A DNA stretch of 64,000 bases. It comes from Gigaspora margarita (Eukaryota; Glomeromycota; Glomeromycetes; Diversisporales; Gigasporaceae). The DNA lies in NCBI GenBank assembly GCA_009809945.1, contig WTPW01000344.1, positions 1 to 64,000 on the forward strand. Reading direction: 5' to 3'. The position numbers and the translations under genes were made by a program. This document shows positions 33,898 to 43,577 of the stretch, one piece after another; the stretch's first letter is position 1, and every line of letters begins with the position of its first letter. The notes under the pieces were generated by a model, which was not told the origin of the DNA, searched no databases, and saw only the letters and a program-made list of their open reading frames with translations.

Positions 33898-35087
33898 TAT
33901 GTCTCAGATAGTCTTTCCCAAATGTATAAATTGCTAATTGGCACCCAAGGCCTTATTTATGATTACTAATTTCATTTATTCGTGTTGTTTTAGAATCATA
34001 GGAAGAATTTTCTTGTTGTTTTGGAATCATAGAAAGAATTTATTAATAAGTATTTAAAATAAGATATTCATATTCAAGAAATATTTGCTACTTAGCTTTA
34101 TTTTGCTCACGTTAATTTGGTGCATGAGTATATTCCTATTTCTATACGATTGTATGACAGGTTTTTTATGACTTATACCTGATAAACCAGGAAATAGTAC
34201 CCATTTCGAAACCCATTTTTTCACCAATTAATATAAGTCATCAAAATTCCATCATGACATCATATACTACTACGGAGAAATAACCTGGTAGATCTTCGAT
34301 AATATGAGAATTTTTCAGGCCTTTAGATACTAACCTTTTATTCCCGCTGTCGGGTGTGCTTAAAATAAGCTATTAATTTAACACAAAGCAAATGCTCATA
34401 ATTTCGTTTTAAATGCAGTAGTCAAATCCCTAAATAAAAATAAAATTCAGGTCTGTGGGTGGTTTAGGGACACACACGGGCATTTTTTGAGTTCATGCAT
34501 GCGATTTTCTAAATAACGCCCATTCTGTTATTATACAGACAGGTTTTTTTTTTGGCAGCGCTAACAAAGTTTTGGGAATTTGAGTGATGCCAAATAAAAA
34601 CTCGTAGATAAACTCGATTCTGATACTTAAACGATGCTACGGGAAACAAGCTTAGAAATTCAAAGCAAGTTAATTTTTTAATGTAATGCGTTAAGAAAAG
34701 CGAATGTCATACGGTGACTGCATACTGATTAATAGTTTTTCAGCATAATTGACAGATCATGATGCTACGATTTGCTGAAACACAAGCCAATAAAAGTCTC
34801 ATCCCACAATGAAGTCGCAAAGCTGGTCATGAAGGTTCACTAAACATCATGACCTACTGATTCGAGTTTTTAACATACTCTATTTTTAGAATGCCTGTTT
34901 TTTCAACTTATCGGTTTTGTTAAAATAAAAAATTAATGTTTTTTAGATTGTGATCGTTCAAAAAATTCTAAAAAAATGTGATGGTGATTATAGCATAATT
35001 GTGACTGTATAGAGGGGTTTTTAAATAATAAAAAAATGGGAATTTAAAAATCGCGTGATTATGTAGAGTTTGTGACTGTATGGGAGG

Positions 35088-35705
35088 CAGGGACGTGGAA
35101 TAATATCGATTTCCGTAAATCGATATTTTTGCAATTTGTAATGCCGTGTAACATTACGAAATTCGGGCAAAATTTAGATATAATTCGGGTCAGGCAATAT
35201 AAATTTGAAAATTGGAGTAAAATCACTAAAAAAGTTTCAAATTTCGTAATGTAGCGCGATCAAGAAAATTCAAAACAAACATTCGTTTTTGTCAAAAATC
35301 GCTTATCTGTTATAGCTCAAAGTTTAGACTATGAAAGGGCCTTCTGCGCATGAGTAAAAAAATTTCCCTTGCAAAATTTTGATATATATAGTACCTTCCC
35401 TAGTAACAAGGCCCTAACCCTAACTAAACAAAACAAAATTTTACTTCGAAGTAATTTTGAAACTTTTTTGGGTGGCGATTCTACTCGAGTAAAATTTGAA
35501 CAACTCGAAGTGTCGGAAAGTTTCGGAAAAAGCAAACATCCAAAACAGATATCGATTCAGTAGTGGAAGTCTTTAGTTATTGATCACGTTATATGCATAC
35601 TGTATTTTGATTGGTTCGTTCAATGTAAATCGATATAAATCGATATTTTTAACCAAATCGATCGATATTTTTGCAAAATCAAATCGATATTATTCCCCGT
35701 CCCTG
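35088..35705. mobile_element. hAT-type MITE nested in the pogo element
   Basis: A perfect 8-bp duplication ATGGGAGG flanks it (35080-35087 and 35706-35713). The left terminus CAGGGACGTGGAATAATATC, then GATTT, is mirrored on the right by AAATCGATATTATTCCCCGT, then CCCTG. The interior holds repeated ATCGAT words and a diverged copy of the AACAAACATTCG/CCTAACCCTAAC repeat also found at 18870 and 22846. Removing it restores the right end of the pogo element (GACTGTATGGGAGGTTAC). The small frames inside are not genes. Confidence 0.85.
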
Positions 35706-35737
35706 ATGGGAGGTTACTATATGGTGGGACGACTGTA

Positions 35738-36074
35738 TAAGATCTTCAAAGTTGTACCAATATTGATAGTGATTATTGTAAATTTATCTTATATTAAAAA
35801 TAGATCCATGATTAATGATATTTTTAAACTATCTTCGAAAAAGTTTCTTGAAATCGCTAGTGTGTTAATCTGTTGGGAATTTGGTTTTCCTAAATTAACT
35901 CACAACAATTAAAAGGTAGTTAGCAAAATGGTAGGTATAACACTTTGCAAGGTGTCTAGAGCATTAACAAAATTTTATATCCTATTTTTCGTCTTTGTTA
36001 TCTTGTTATCTTTGTTATCTTTGTATTTTTTTTTACTTATACTTTATTTAAACGTTTAGGTTGTCTTAGTGTAT
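35738..36074. other. Short gene-free stretch after the pogo element
   Basis: A 110-codon plus frame (35580-35912) begins inside the hAT MITE and runs across the pogo terminus, so it cannot be an ancestral gene. Nothing else is visible; a CTTTGTTATCTTGTTAT repeat is near 35992-36024. Confidence 0.35.
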
Positions 36075-36312
36075 GGGTCTTTGCCTTGAAAATGACCTTA
36101 TGGGACTATGTAGATTTTAAGAATAAAAATTAAAATTTCTAGTCATTCAATAATCTAATTCAAATAAATTTTTTTTTAATTTTGTCGAGCTTAATGAGTT
36201 TTACAAAATAATAAAAAGTTTATTTGAATTGAATTACTGGTTGGCTAAAAATTTTAATATTTATTCTTAAAATCTACATAGTCCCATAAGGTCATTTTCA
36301 AGGCAAAGACCC
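36075..36312. mobile_element. Foldback MITE with about 65-bp arms
   Basis: GGGTCTTTGCCTTGAAAATG, then ACCTTATGGGACTATG, at the left is complemented almost perfectly by CATAGTCCCATAAGGTCATT, then TTCAAGGCAAAGACCC, at the right. Flanks are TAT and ATA/CATA. Arms are long and nearly identical, implying recent activity. No reading frame. Confidence 0.72.
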
Positions 36313-37667
36313 CATATTAATCTTTTGGGAATTGGTTTTCAGTGGAATTTACAGTAAGTAAATATAATAACTGTAGACATGATATTTTAATACCATATTT
36401 TTTGTCTTTATATATCTAATATACTTTTACACTTACAAATATTTATTATTTTATTTAAAGTGTTTAGGTTATTCATGTACAAAATTTTTAAGTCATTTGT
36501 GTACAAAATTTTTAGCCTACTTTATATAAAGATTCTTTATAAGGTGTTTTAAAAATGTTTTTAAACTTTTATCTTGAAATTATGTTCCTATGAAATGGTA
36601 TTTTGAAATATTCGCTATGAAGTAAATGTTTTCAAATCAATAGTATAAAGTAATATCTTCCAAAATAAATTTTTTAAATTTTTTAAAATTTTAAATTTTT
36701 CAATCATAAACTTTCATATGATGTAATTTCTATTTGATACTAAAATATCAGATAGTGTTCATTTACACATTAAACAACCAATTGTAACATATGTGATATT
36801 ATAAGGAGTCAAATTGGTCCATATGCAATTGAAATTGGATTTCAAATCTTACAATTTTGGAATTAAGAAAATAGAACTATACGATGATTTTCTGTATTCT
36901 TTACAAATGATTTTTGCTTATTAATCTTGCAGGTCACCCAGAAATAAGTTGGTTTCAATATCTTGAAAACTTGTTCCTAACAAACTTTTTGTCGACGCTA
37001 TTTTAATAGTACATCAGCTTAAAGAAGAAATCTTTGCATTTGTTTTATTAGTTATTTAATAACTAACTAATCAATTTAACTAAAACGTTAATTGATATTA
37101 TGGTAACGTTTAGCATTATAAGAATATTCACAGTAATACTTTACAGCTTTTATAACATTTAAAGATTTCTTAGTCGAGAGTCATGTTAGGTGAGTATTCA
37201 CGGCTTTTGTTTTTAAATAACATACAGATTTGATGCTTAATTTAATCACTAGACATCTCTTCGCTTAGTTTTTATTAACGATTGAAATTCTGAAGTCTAA
37301 TTTTTTTAAATTTTGGTTGAAGGTGTCGATTTGAACTACTTGATAAAATGTCAAAATTATTATAAATTATAATTAGTAATTTATATATTTTGTGAACTTA
37401 ATTTACTATTTCAGGATCGCAAATAGGAAAGGACAATTTTTATATGGTACTGGAAGCTTATACTCGAAAATCACGCAATTTTTTTCGTGATCGTAGTCGG
37501 CCAATAAAATTAATGTATGTAATATACTGCGTCAAAATATAAAATGTAAAAATTTTTAGACAAATTTTTTACAATGACCGATAACTTCATACATGGGACT
37601 GAGCTAAATATTAACTCTTCTATAAAGAGTTACTTTAATATTCAATTTTTTATGTATTAAGTAATAA

Positions 37668-37742
<75 letters not shown>

Positions 37743-38460
37743 GGTATTTGCAAACAGCAGGATTTAAATTCAAGTTGTATATATTGTTAAATCATAATCA
37801 GTCATAATAAATACAAATAGATAAAGGTAAAAATTCATATTGCTTAACATAAATTATTACATTGCCCATCTCTAATCACAAGGATTATTATTACTAATCT
37901 TATGCAAATAATAATTTAGCTCTATAGACGGATTTTTGCGTACTAGATTTTTTGTTACTTCGCATTGACTTTTTGTTTATTGATTTTAATTCAGCTTTAT
38001 TGACCTTCAAGTTTTTAACTTAATTATCCATATTAAGGCCGAATGCGTTTTTTTGTAGGTAAGGTGAAATAATTTCGTTAGCAAGTTTTCCTTTGGATAT
38101 CGCATTGAGGTTAAGAGGGTTAATGTATTTGCATTTTGTGGTTATGGCATTTTAAAAATTGTTTAATATCTCTTTTTTTTTTGTGTTTATGAAATATTAG
38201 TAAGGATATTATGAATTTTGGAAGAGATTCATTATCAATTTGACTAATAATTTTATGAATTTCATTTCGCTGAGATCGCATGTATATCATGTGGCATTTT
38301 TTTTTTGAAAGTTTTGGCATCTTAGATAAATAAATGAATTATAAGATTATTAATTCCACAGTCATGTAAAAAGTATCTTTTTATTATCATTTTAACAATG
38401 AATTCTTGCACAAGTGTTTCAGAGAAATTGTTTCTTCTTTTAACAAAAAATACACTAATA
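36313..38460. other. Gene-free AT-rich stretch with microsatellite
   Basis: No credible gene. The most evident feature is a compound microsatellite of AAAT units followed by AAT units (about 37665-37742). The 66-codon minus frame at 38120 has random-like composition. Confidence 0.4.
37665..37742. repeat. Compound (AAAT)n/(AAT)n microsatellite
   Basis: About nine AAAT units are followed directly by about fourteen AAT units. It is a low-complexity site expected to be length-variable. Confidence 0.9.
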
Positions 38461-38470
38461 CGTTTTAAAC

Positions 38471-38798
38471 GGGTGGCAATTATTTCGCCGACAATCACTT
38501 CACCGACATAACATTTCACTGACAATTATTCACCGATAAGCTCATATTACCGACAGTTTATTTCACCGAAGCTCATTTCACCGACAAAGTAATTCTGGTC
38601 ATTGTCGTTAGGGTCAGGATAGGGTCAGGGTAGGGTCAGGGTAAAATTAGGGTTAAAGTTAGTGTGCTTTTTAAAAAAAAACTTGTCGGTGAAATGAGCT
38701 TCGGTGAAACAAACTGTCGGTAAAATGAACTTGTCGGAGAATATTTGTCGGTGAAATGTTATGTCGGTGAAGTGATTGTCGGCGAAATAATACGGTCC
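38471..38798. mobile_element. Foldback element of ACCGACA repeats, 10-bp TSD
   Basis: Both sides carry CGTTTTAAAC (38461-38470 and 38799-38808). The arms contain many tandem TTCACCGACA-like subunits, and the right arm is the complement (GTCGGTGAAAT). The outermost 20 bases are imperfect inverted repeats around ATTATTTCGCCGACAATCAC. The loop is TAGGGTCAGGGTAGGGTCAG-like. The 9-10-bp duplication would fit Mutator-like mobilisation. Two short frames starting with the same MSVKCYVGEVIVGEII on opposite strands are translations of the arms, not genes. A reduced copy is at about 42300-42460. Confidence 0.7.
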
Positions 38799-38809
38799 CG
38801 TTTTAAACA

Positions 38810-40138
38810 GATAACTTTATTTAATAAAAATTTAAGACTCCAAAAAGTAATAATTAAAATTTATCTTTATCGTAAAGATATTTATGCTCAATTCAATAAA
38901 CAATGTTTCTTTTTCTATTCTTGCACGAATACACAATAGTATGATTAATAGCATCAAGGCATTATTATTCTGAGAAATCAAATAACAGTGTGGTTTCTTG
39001 ACTTCCTTTTTGTGCAAAATGCATAATGTATAATCACACTAACTTAGAGAGCATCAAATGTTTTTCCAAATACACAATTGCATTAATGAATGTTCCTAGT
39101 AAGAATTGAAAAGCACTTATTTCAATAATTAGCTTTTCATGAATTAGTCTTTCCTAATTACTAGACTAAATTACTTGCTTATGCATAATTTTAAAGCTGC
39201 AATCCTAGAAGCCATCGATCGTGAATTTAACTATCAAATTCCAGAATGTTATTTGAGTGCAACCAAGGGAAAATGTGACATTGGTTTATCATTGATAAAA
39301 TAATAAATGAAAACCAATGTCCTATTTTCCTTTGGCAGCACTCATTTATTGCGCTTACAAAATTGGGACCTATGATTTTCATTATTATTGCAGCATTATT
39401 ATTATTATTATTTTTATAAATAATTGCAATTTGATTGCGATTGCGGTTGTATAGTACTTATGAAGCTGGCCAATTCATATAATTTTTCCGCAATCACACA
39501 ATCACAACCACTAAAAAAAAAAGTCATAAGGTTACATAATTTTGCAAAGCGCATTTATTAATTTTACTACATTCAATTTAAGGTTCACCATATAGTTTTT
39601 AAAATGATCGCCTACTCTATTTAATTTAACGGTTTCACAACATTCGTTCATTCAAAGATGTTTCATTGGAATTTTTCCGCAAAGCTATTCTTTAAATAAC
39701 TATCATTTGGCATAAAGATTGGAGCCAGGGTTAAAATGGTTGCTACATAGTTACCCGCTCAGGCAACTTGGTCTAATCTCTAATTTGCAGGGCGTTAAAT
39801 AAATCCCTAACTTTAATTTGCATACTTGTTATCGTTATATCAAAGTGAAATCATTAATGAATTGTATTAAATAAATTTTTAATTAATTTTTTTTTTAAAA
39901 TATATATATATATATATATAACGCTCTTTTTTTCAAAATACAGAGTGTTCTGAACAATATGGTAAAATTTCTAGGTAAGTAATATGCAAAATTCTAAGAT
40001 ATAGTTTGCATAAAAAATTATTTAATTTCAAATCATATCTCGAGCAATTTTTTAAAAATTTTAAAAAAATCTTAACAAAAATTAATAAAAAGTTGTTAAA
40101 TTATATTATAGGTAGAGATATGACCCGATGAATAATAT
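38810..40138. other. Gene-free stretch with one hairpin
   Basis: No gene. A hairpin is at 39255-39343 and a TA run at 39899-39920. A repeated GATTGCGATTGCGGTTGT motif with its complement is near 39432-39510. The rest is unstructured AT-rich sequence. Confidence 0.35.
39255..39343. repeat. 89-base imperfect hairpin
   Basis: GAGTGCAACCAAGGGAAAAT, then GTGACATTGGTTT, pairs with AAACCAATGTCCTATTTTCC, then TTTGGCAGCACTC, leaving a loop of about 20 bases. Flanks share ATTT. Either a tiny MITE or a structured RNA precursor; the sequence alone does not decide. Confidence 0.5.
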
Positions 40139-40445
40139 ATTCGAATATTCAGTGAGTATTCGAATATTCGAATATATTATTGTTTCACTGAATTGTATAT
40201 TCTAATATATAATTGTTTCACTGAATTGAATATTCGAATATATAATTGTTTCATTGAATTGAATATTCGAATATATAATTGGTTCATTTAATTGAATATT
40301 CGAATATATAATTGTTTCACTGAATTGAATATTCGAATATATAATTGTTTCATTGAATTGAATATTCGAATATATAATTGTTTCACTGAAATGAATATTC
40401 GAATATATAATTGTTTCACTGAATTGAATATTTGAATATAAAAAT
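40139..40445. repeat. 33-bp minisatellite, AATATTCGAATAT core
   Basis: About nine copies of a 33-bp unit, TAATTGTTTCACTGAATTGA followed by ATATTCGAATATA, in head-to-tail order. Spacing of the TTCA word is 33 bases (for example 40219 and 40252). Each unit holds the palindrome AATATTCGAATATT. Isolated AATATTCGAAT words persist to about 40920. Confidence 0.85.
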
Positions 40446-41936
40446 TATTCACCAAATAATTCAATGATATTCAATGAATATATACCATCTAATAAACTGA
40501 CTAAAATGCAAGATCAGGTCACCCGACCTTATATAAGTCCAAAGTAGATAAACGAAATATTTTATCTATTTATATGGCTTGCAAGTATAAAGATCATTTG
40601 TTGGCTGCTTATACTTGCCGTAAAAACTATTCGTCCCAAATCCCAATTTTACTATGCATATAATTGGGATTTGGATTTGGGGCAATTTTACTATGTTTGT
40701 GATTGGGATTTGGATTTGGGACAATTTTACTATGTTTTGGGGGCATGTACAAGCTTATTATCTAAAATCAGCAATTAACTCGACTTAATAATATTACCTC
40801 AATTCATTATTGTTATTGTTCTGCATCAACTACTTTATTTCATGATCATTAATATTTAATGTACATTCGGTTAATATTCGAATACTCATTCGAAATTTCC
40901 TGGCGAATGAATATTCGAATACATTATGGGTCAGCATAATTGTTACACAAAACAATTGTACTAGTTAATTTTTGAGACTATAGTTGCGAATGATAATTAA
41001 AATGAAATCTCGGTTTTTATTTAACCCCTCTAAAACCCACTTATACTTGTTTAATAGAACTACTACTCTAAAACTAACCGCTAACTTTAACCCTAACCCT
41101 AAAAAAATGCGCCCAAAAAAAATTTATTTTTTCGGTGATTTGTCAATTTTTTTTAGACTAGCATATTTCATTTTAATCTGATTTCATTATTGATTTACAT
41201 AGCACATTGGACACCCAAATTATTAAAAACTTGCTTCGAAATAAAAGATATTCTTAGATTGACATCATAAATTGAAAGGTTTCGAAATAAAATAATTTAT
41301 TAAAGATCGCTTTGAATATATTTCAAATGTATTCCTACTACTAATATGATAATAAAATTCGCAATTACCGGTACTTGTTTTTTTAAGATCCAAATTTAAC
41401 TTAAGCGGATTCCAAATCTACAGATATTCTGTATCCACTTACAACATATACATTTAATTCTTTTTAAATAAAATAATAAAGAAACAGTATAACATTTTCA
41501 AAACTTTATACAATCTTGTTTTTTTGTTTAAAACAACAACAAAGGTAATAGGAGATATTATTTATGTGACACATGGTCTACCAATTGGAATTAAAGATTA
41601 TTATACCACACAAATTCGTTTCACGAATGGTATAAAAAGCATTTGATTCTGATTAATGTAATTGTCTTTGGTTAGAGCGACTAATACTGCATAGATTGAT
41701 TGTCATAATGCATGTATTTACGTAATTCTAAATCTGTCGATCCGCCACTTTACCTTCTGAATGTTGAAGTACTTTGCACCAATAAAAGTTGTGGAAACAC
41801 ATGTTAACTGGCATTTTTTATTTAAAATTAATACAGTAATAGACGAGGAGAAATATGTTATTGAATAAAATTTATAACTACAGTAGTAAAGGTTTACTAT
41901 CAGTAAATTTTGATAAATTTTAAATCCGCTAGAATA
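40446..41936. other. Gene-free stretch
   Basis: A short tandem repeat of about 46 bp with GATTTGGATTTGGG and AATTTTACTATG is near 40630-40740. CTAACCCTAACCCTAAA-like words are near 41085-41103. The 65-codon plus frame at 40984 is not protein-like. Confidence 0.3.
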
Positions 41937-42100
41937 CAGTCAACTCTCTTTATATCGAACCTCCCTATAATAAACTCTGGATATAATGAACTAAAAATTT
42001 TTGAAATTCATAAAAGTTCCGTATAAAAAGATAGTAATTTTATATAGTGAACTTTTTTTAACAACCAGAACCAACAGTTCGTTATAGAAAGAGTTGACTG
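41937..42100. mobile_element. Pogo/Tc1-type MITE, termini CAGTCAACTCT
   Basis: The left end CAGTCAACTCTCTTTATATC and the inverted right end CAGTCAACTCTTTCTATAAC match the general terminal pattern of pogo-like MITEs, with ATATCGAAC and ATATAATGAAC subrepeats within. TA precedes the left end; the right flank is TT, so one duplication copy has decayed. Confidence 0.6.
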
Positions 42101-42299
42101 TTTACCTCTTTTTTTTTTTGTTGCTTTATAAGCAAACAAAAAAATAATCTTTTTCAATCAAAATGACAATAAGAACTCTTCTATTTTATTCTTGTTATAA
42201 CAAGTTATTGAAGTACGTACTGTACGGTACGTATAATTTGGCGGCAATGATAATTTGCACCGCCTAAAATAATAAACCCTTTTTCAGTGTTTAGGCTAG

Positions 42300-42460
42300 C
42301 CTTACTTCGCCGACAATCATTTACCGACAGCTCATTTAGCCGATGTCACGACAAGTGACAATTTATCAAAAATATATACCTGCAACTAATCAAATGTTAA
42401 TCCTAACCCTACTGTATGTGATGTCGGTTGTCGATAGATGATTGTCGGTAAGCAGTAGTA
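42300..42460. mobile_element. Reduced ACCGACA foldback element
   Basis: CTTCGCCGACAATCATTTAC, then CGACAGCTC, at the left and GATGATTGTCGGTAAG at the right are inverted, as in the larger element at 38471. The loop has CCTAACCCTAC. It lies about 1.1 kb upstream of the tau-like gene. Confidence 0.5.
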
Positions 42461-43577
42461 TGATACTATGATACAGCATTTTGTATAGCATTTTTTTATT
42501 ACCAGGGATAATATCCTCACGGTATTTTTTAATGTTGCCCCACATTAATTTCATTAATTTCTTCATTACATAAGTTATACATATAATTTCGATACAACAT
42601 ATCCGATCAAGATCAAGATACCCACGGGTCTCTTAGTCAATGCAATGTACTACTGTATGTATGTAAATATATTTTTTAACAACAGTAATACATATTAAAT
42701 GATTATTTGTTATTAAGAATAAAATAATTGTAGCGGTGCGGTGTTATTGTATACTTAGGTACGTACTGCTGTACAGTACGTATGTATCTGGTATGTACCA
42801 AACCCTGAACTGGTTCTTAACAGGACCATAAAAATCACTGGCTTAGACCCGTCAATCGGAACTTATATACATATATATCGATAATTTGTCTATAGTAAGA
42901 CCTATTTCATGTGTAATAGACAGGATTGACAGAATATCAATATCACAGTATATCAATAATTTTACTTTGCCCATCGCCATCTTTATCAAAAAGAAAAAGG
43001 TTAGCCCCTGAAATCTGTCTGGTTTTGTTACTCATTTTATGAATTATTATAGGTGATTATTTTATCAATCTTATTAATTTTCATACATATTTTCATATTA
43101 ATGCGTTTACAACCTAACTCAAAATTTACAAACTTTATTCTTGTTTATTGTTTCAAAACTTATATGTGTTACCATCTGTGCTTTCAAAAACTCTAAACAA
43201 TCGTCACTCCTATTTACTTAATTCAGTAAATTACACATACACAAAAAGATTGCAAAAATCATTAATATCTTTATGTAACTCATTGAACAAAGTAACAAGT
43301 TTTATCAGAATTTCTTTTTTTGTATTCTGCCCTTGACCCTTCATGGATGCTGTGTTCGGCTTACACTTTTTGTCTTTCCGAATTATTTTACTGCTTTAAT
43401 TAAAAAAAAAATCTTTGTCATATACGTTCTTTATTTAATGAATGCATCCGACCTCTGTTAATTTCTTTTATACTCTTTAGTATAAATTTTTTTTTTGAAT
43501 TTTTTTGTTTTTTTTGACTTTTTAACGATAATACTTCCATTTTTAAATATCTTTTCAAAATAATTTAATAATAAACT
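42461..43577. promoter_or_regulatory. Upstream region of the tau-like gene
   Basis: No other gene is visible. Bases 43380-43560 are strongly T-rich on the coding strand with long T runs just upstream of the ATG, a pyrimidine-rich leader like those seen before many fungal start codons. No clear TATA box can be assigned in such AT-rich DNA. A 62-codon frame at 43148 has no recognisable features. Confidence 0.35.

Larger units (their letters stand above)
29862..35735. mobile_element. Pogo/Tigger-type transposon (Tc1/mariner superfamily)
   Basis: The left end CAGTCGTCCTCCCCTATG and the inverted right end CAGTCGTCCCACCATAT are flanked by TA on each side (29860-29861, 35736-35737), the canonical Tc1/mariner duplication. 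The minus strand holds a broken pogo-type transposase (33464-30652). Later insertions sit inside: an hAT MITE (35088-35705), a 5-bp-TSD MITE (31369-31535), an inverted-repeat cluster (about 32420-32810) and a small palindrome (33831-33897). At 5.9 kb it is longer than typical pogo elements because of these. Confidence 0.85.

Noticed and set aside
35072-35912. Several 60 to 110-codon frames
   Set aside because: They cross the termini of the hAT MITE and the pogo element, so they cannot be ancestral genes.
38322-38939. Two proteins starting with the same MSVKCYVGEVIVGEII
   Set aside because: Identical starts on opposite strands come from the inverted arms of the foldback element.
40139-40445. 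CRISPR array
   Set aside because: The 33-bp units are contiguous with no unique spacers, and the context is eukaryotic.
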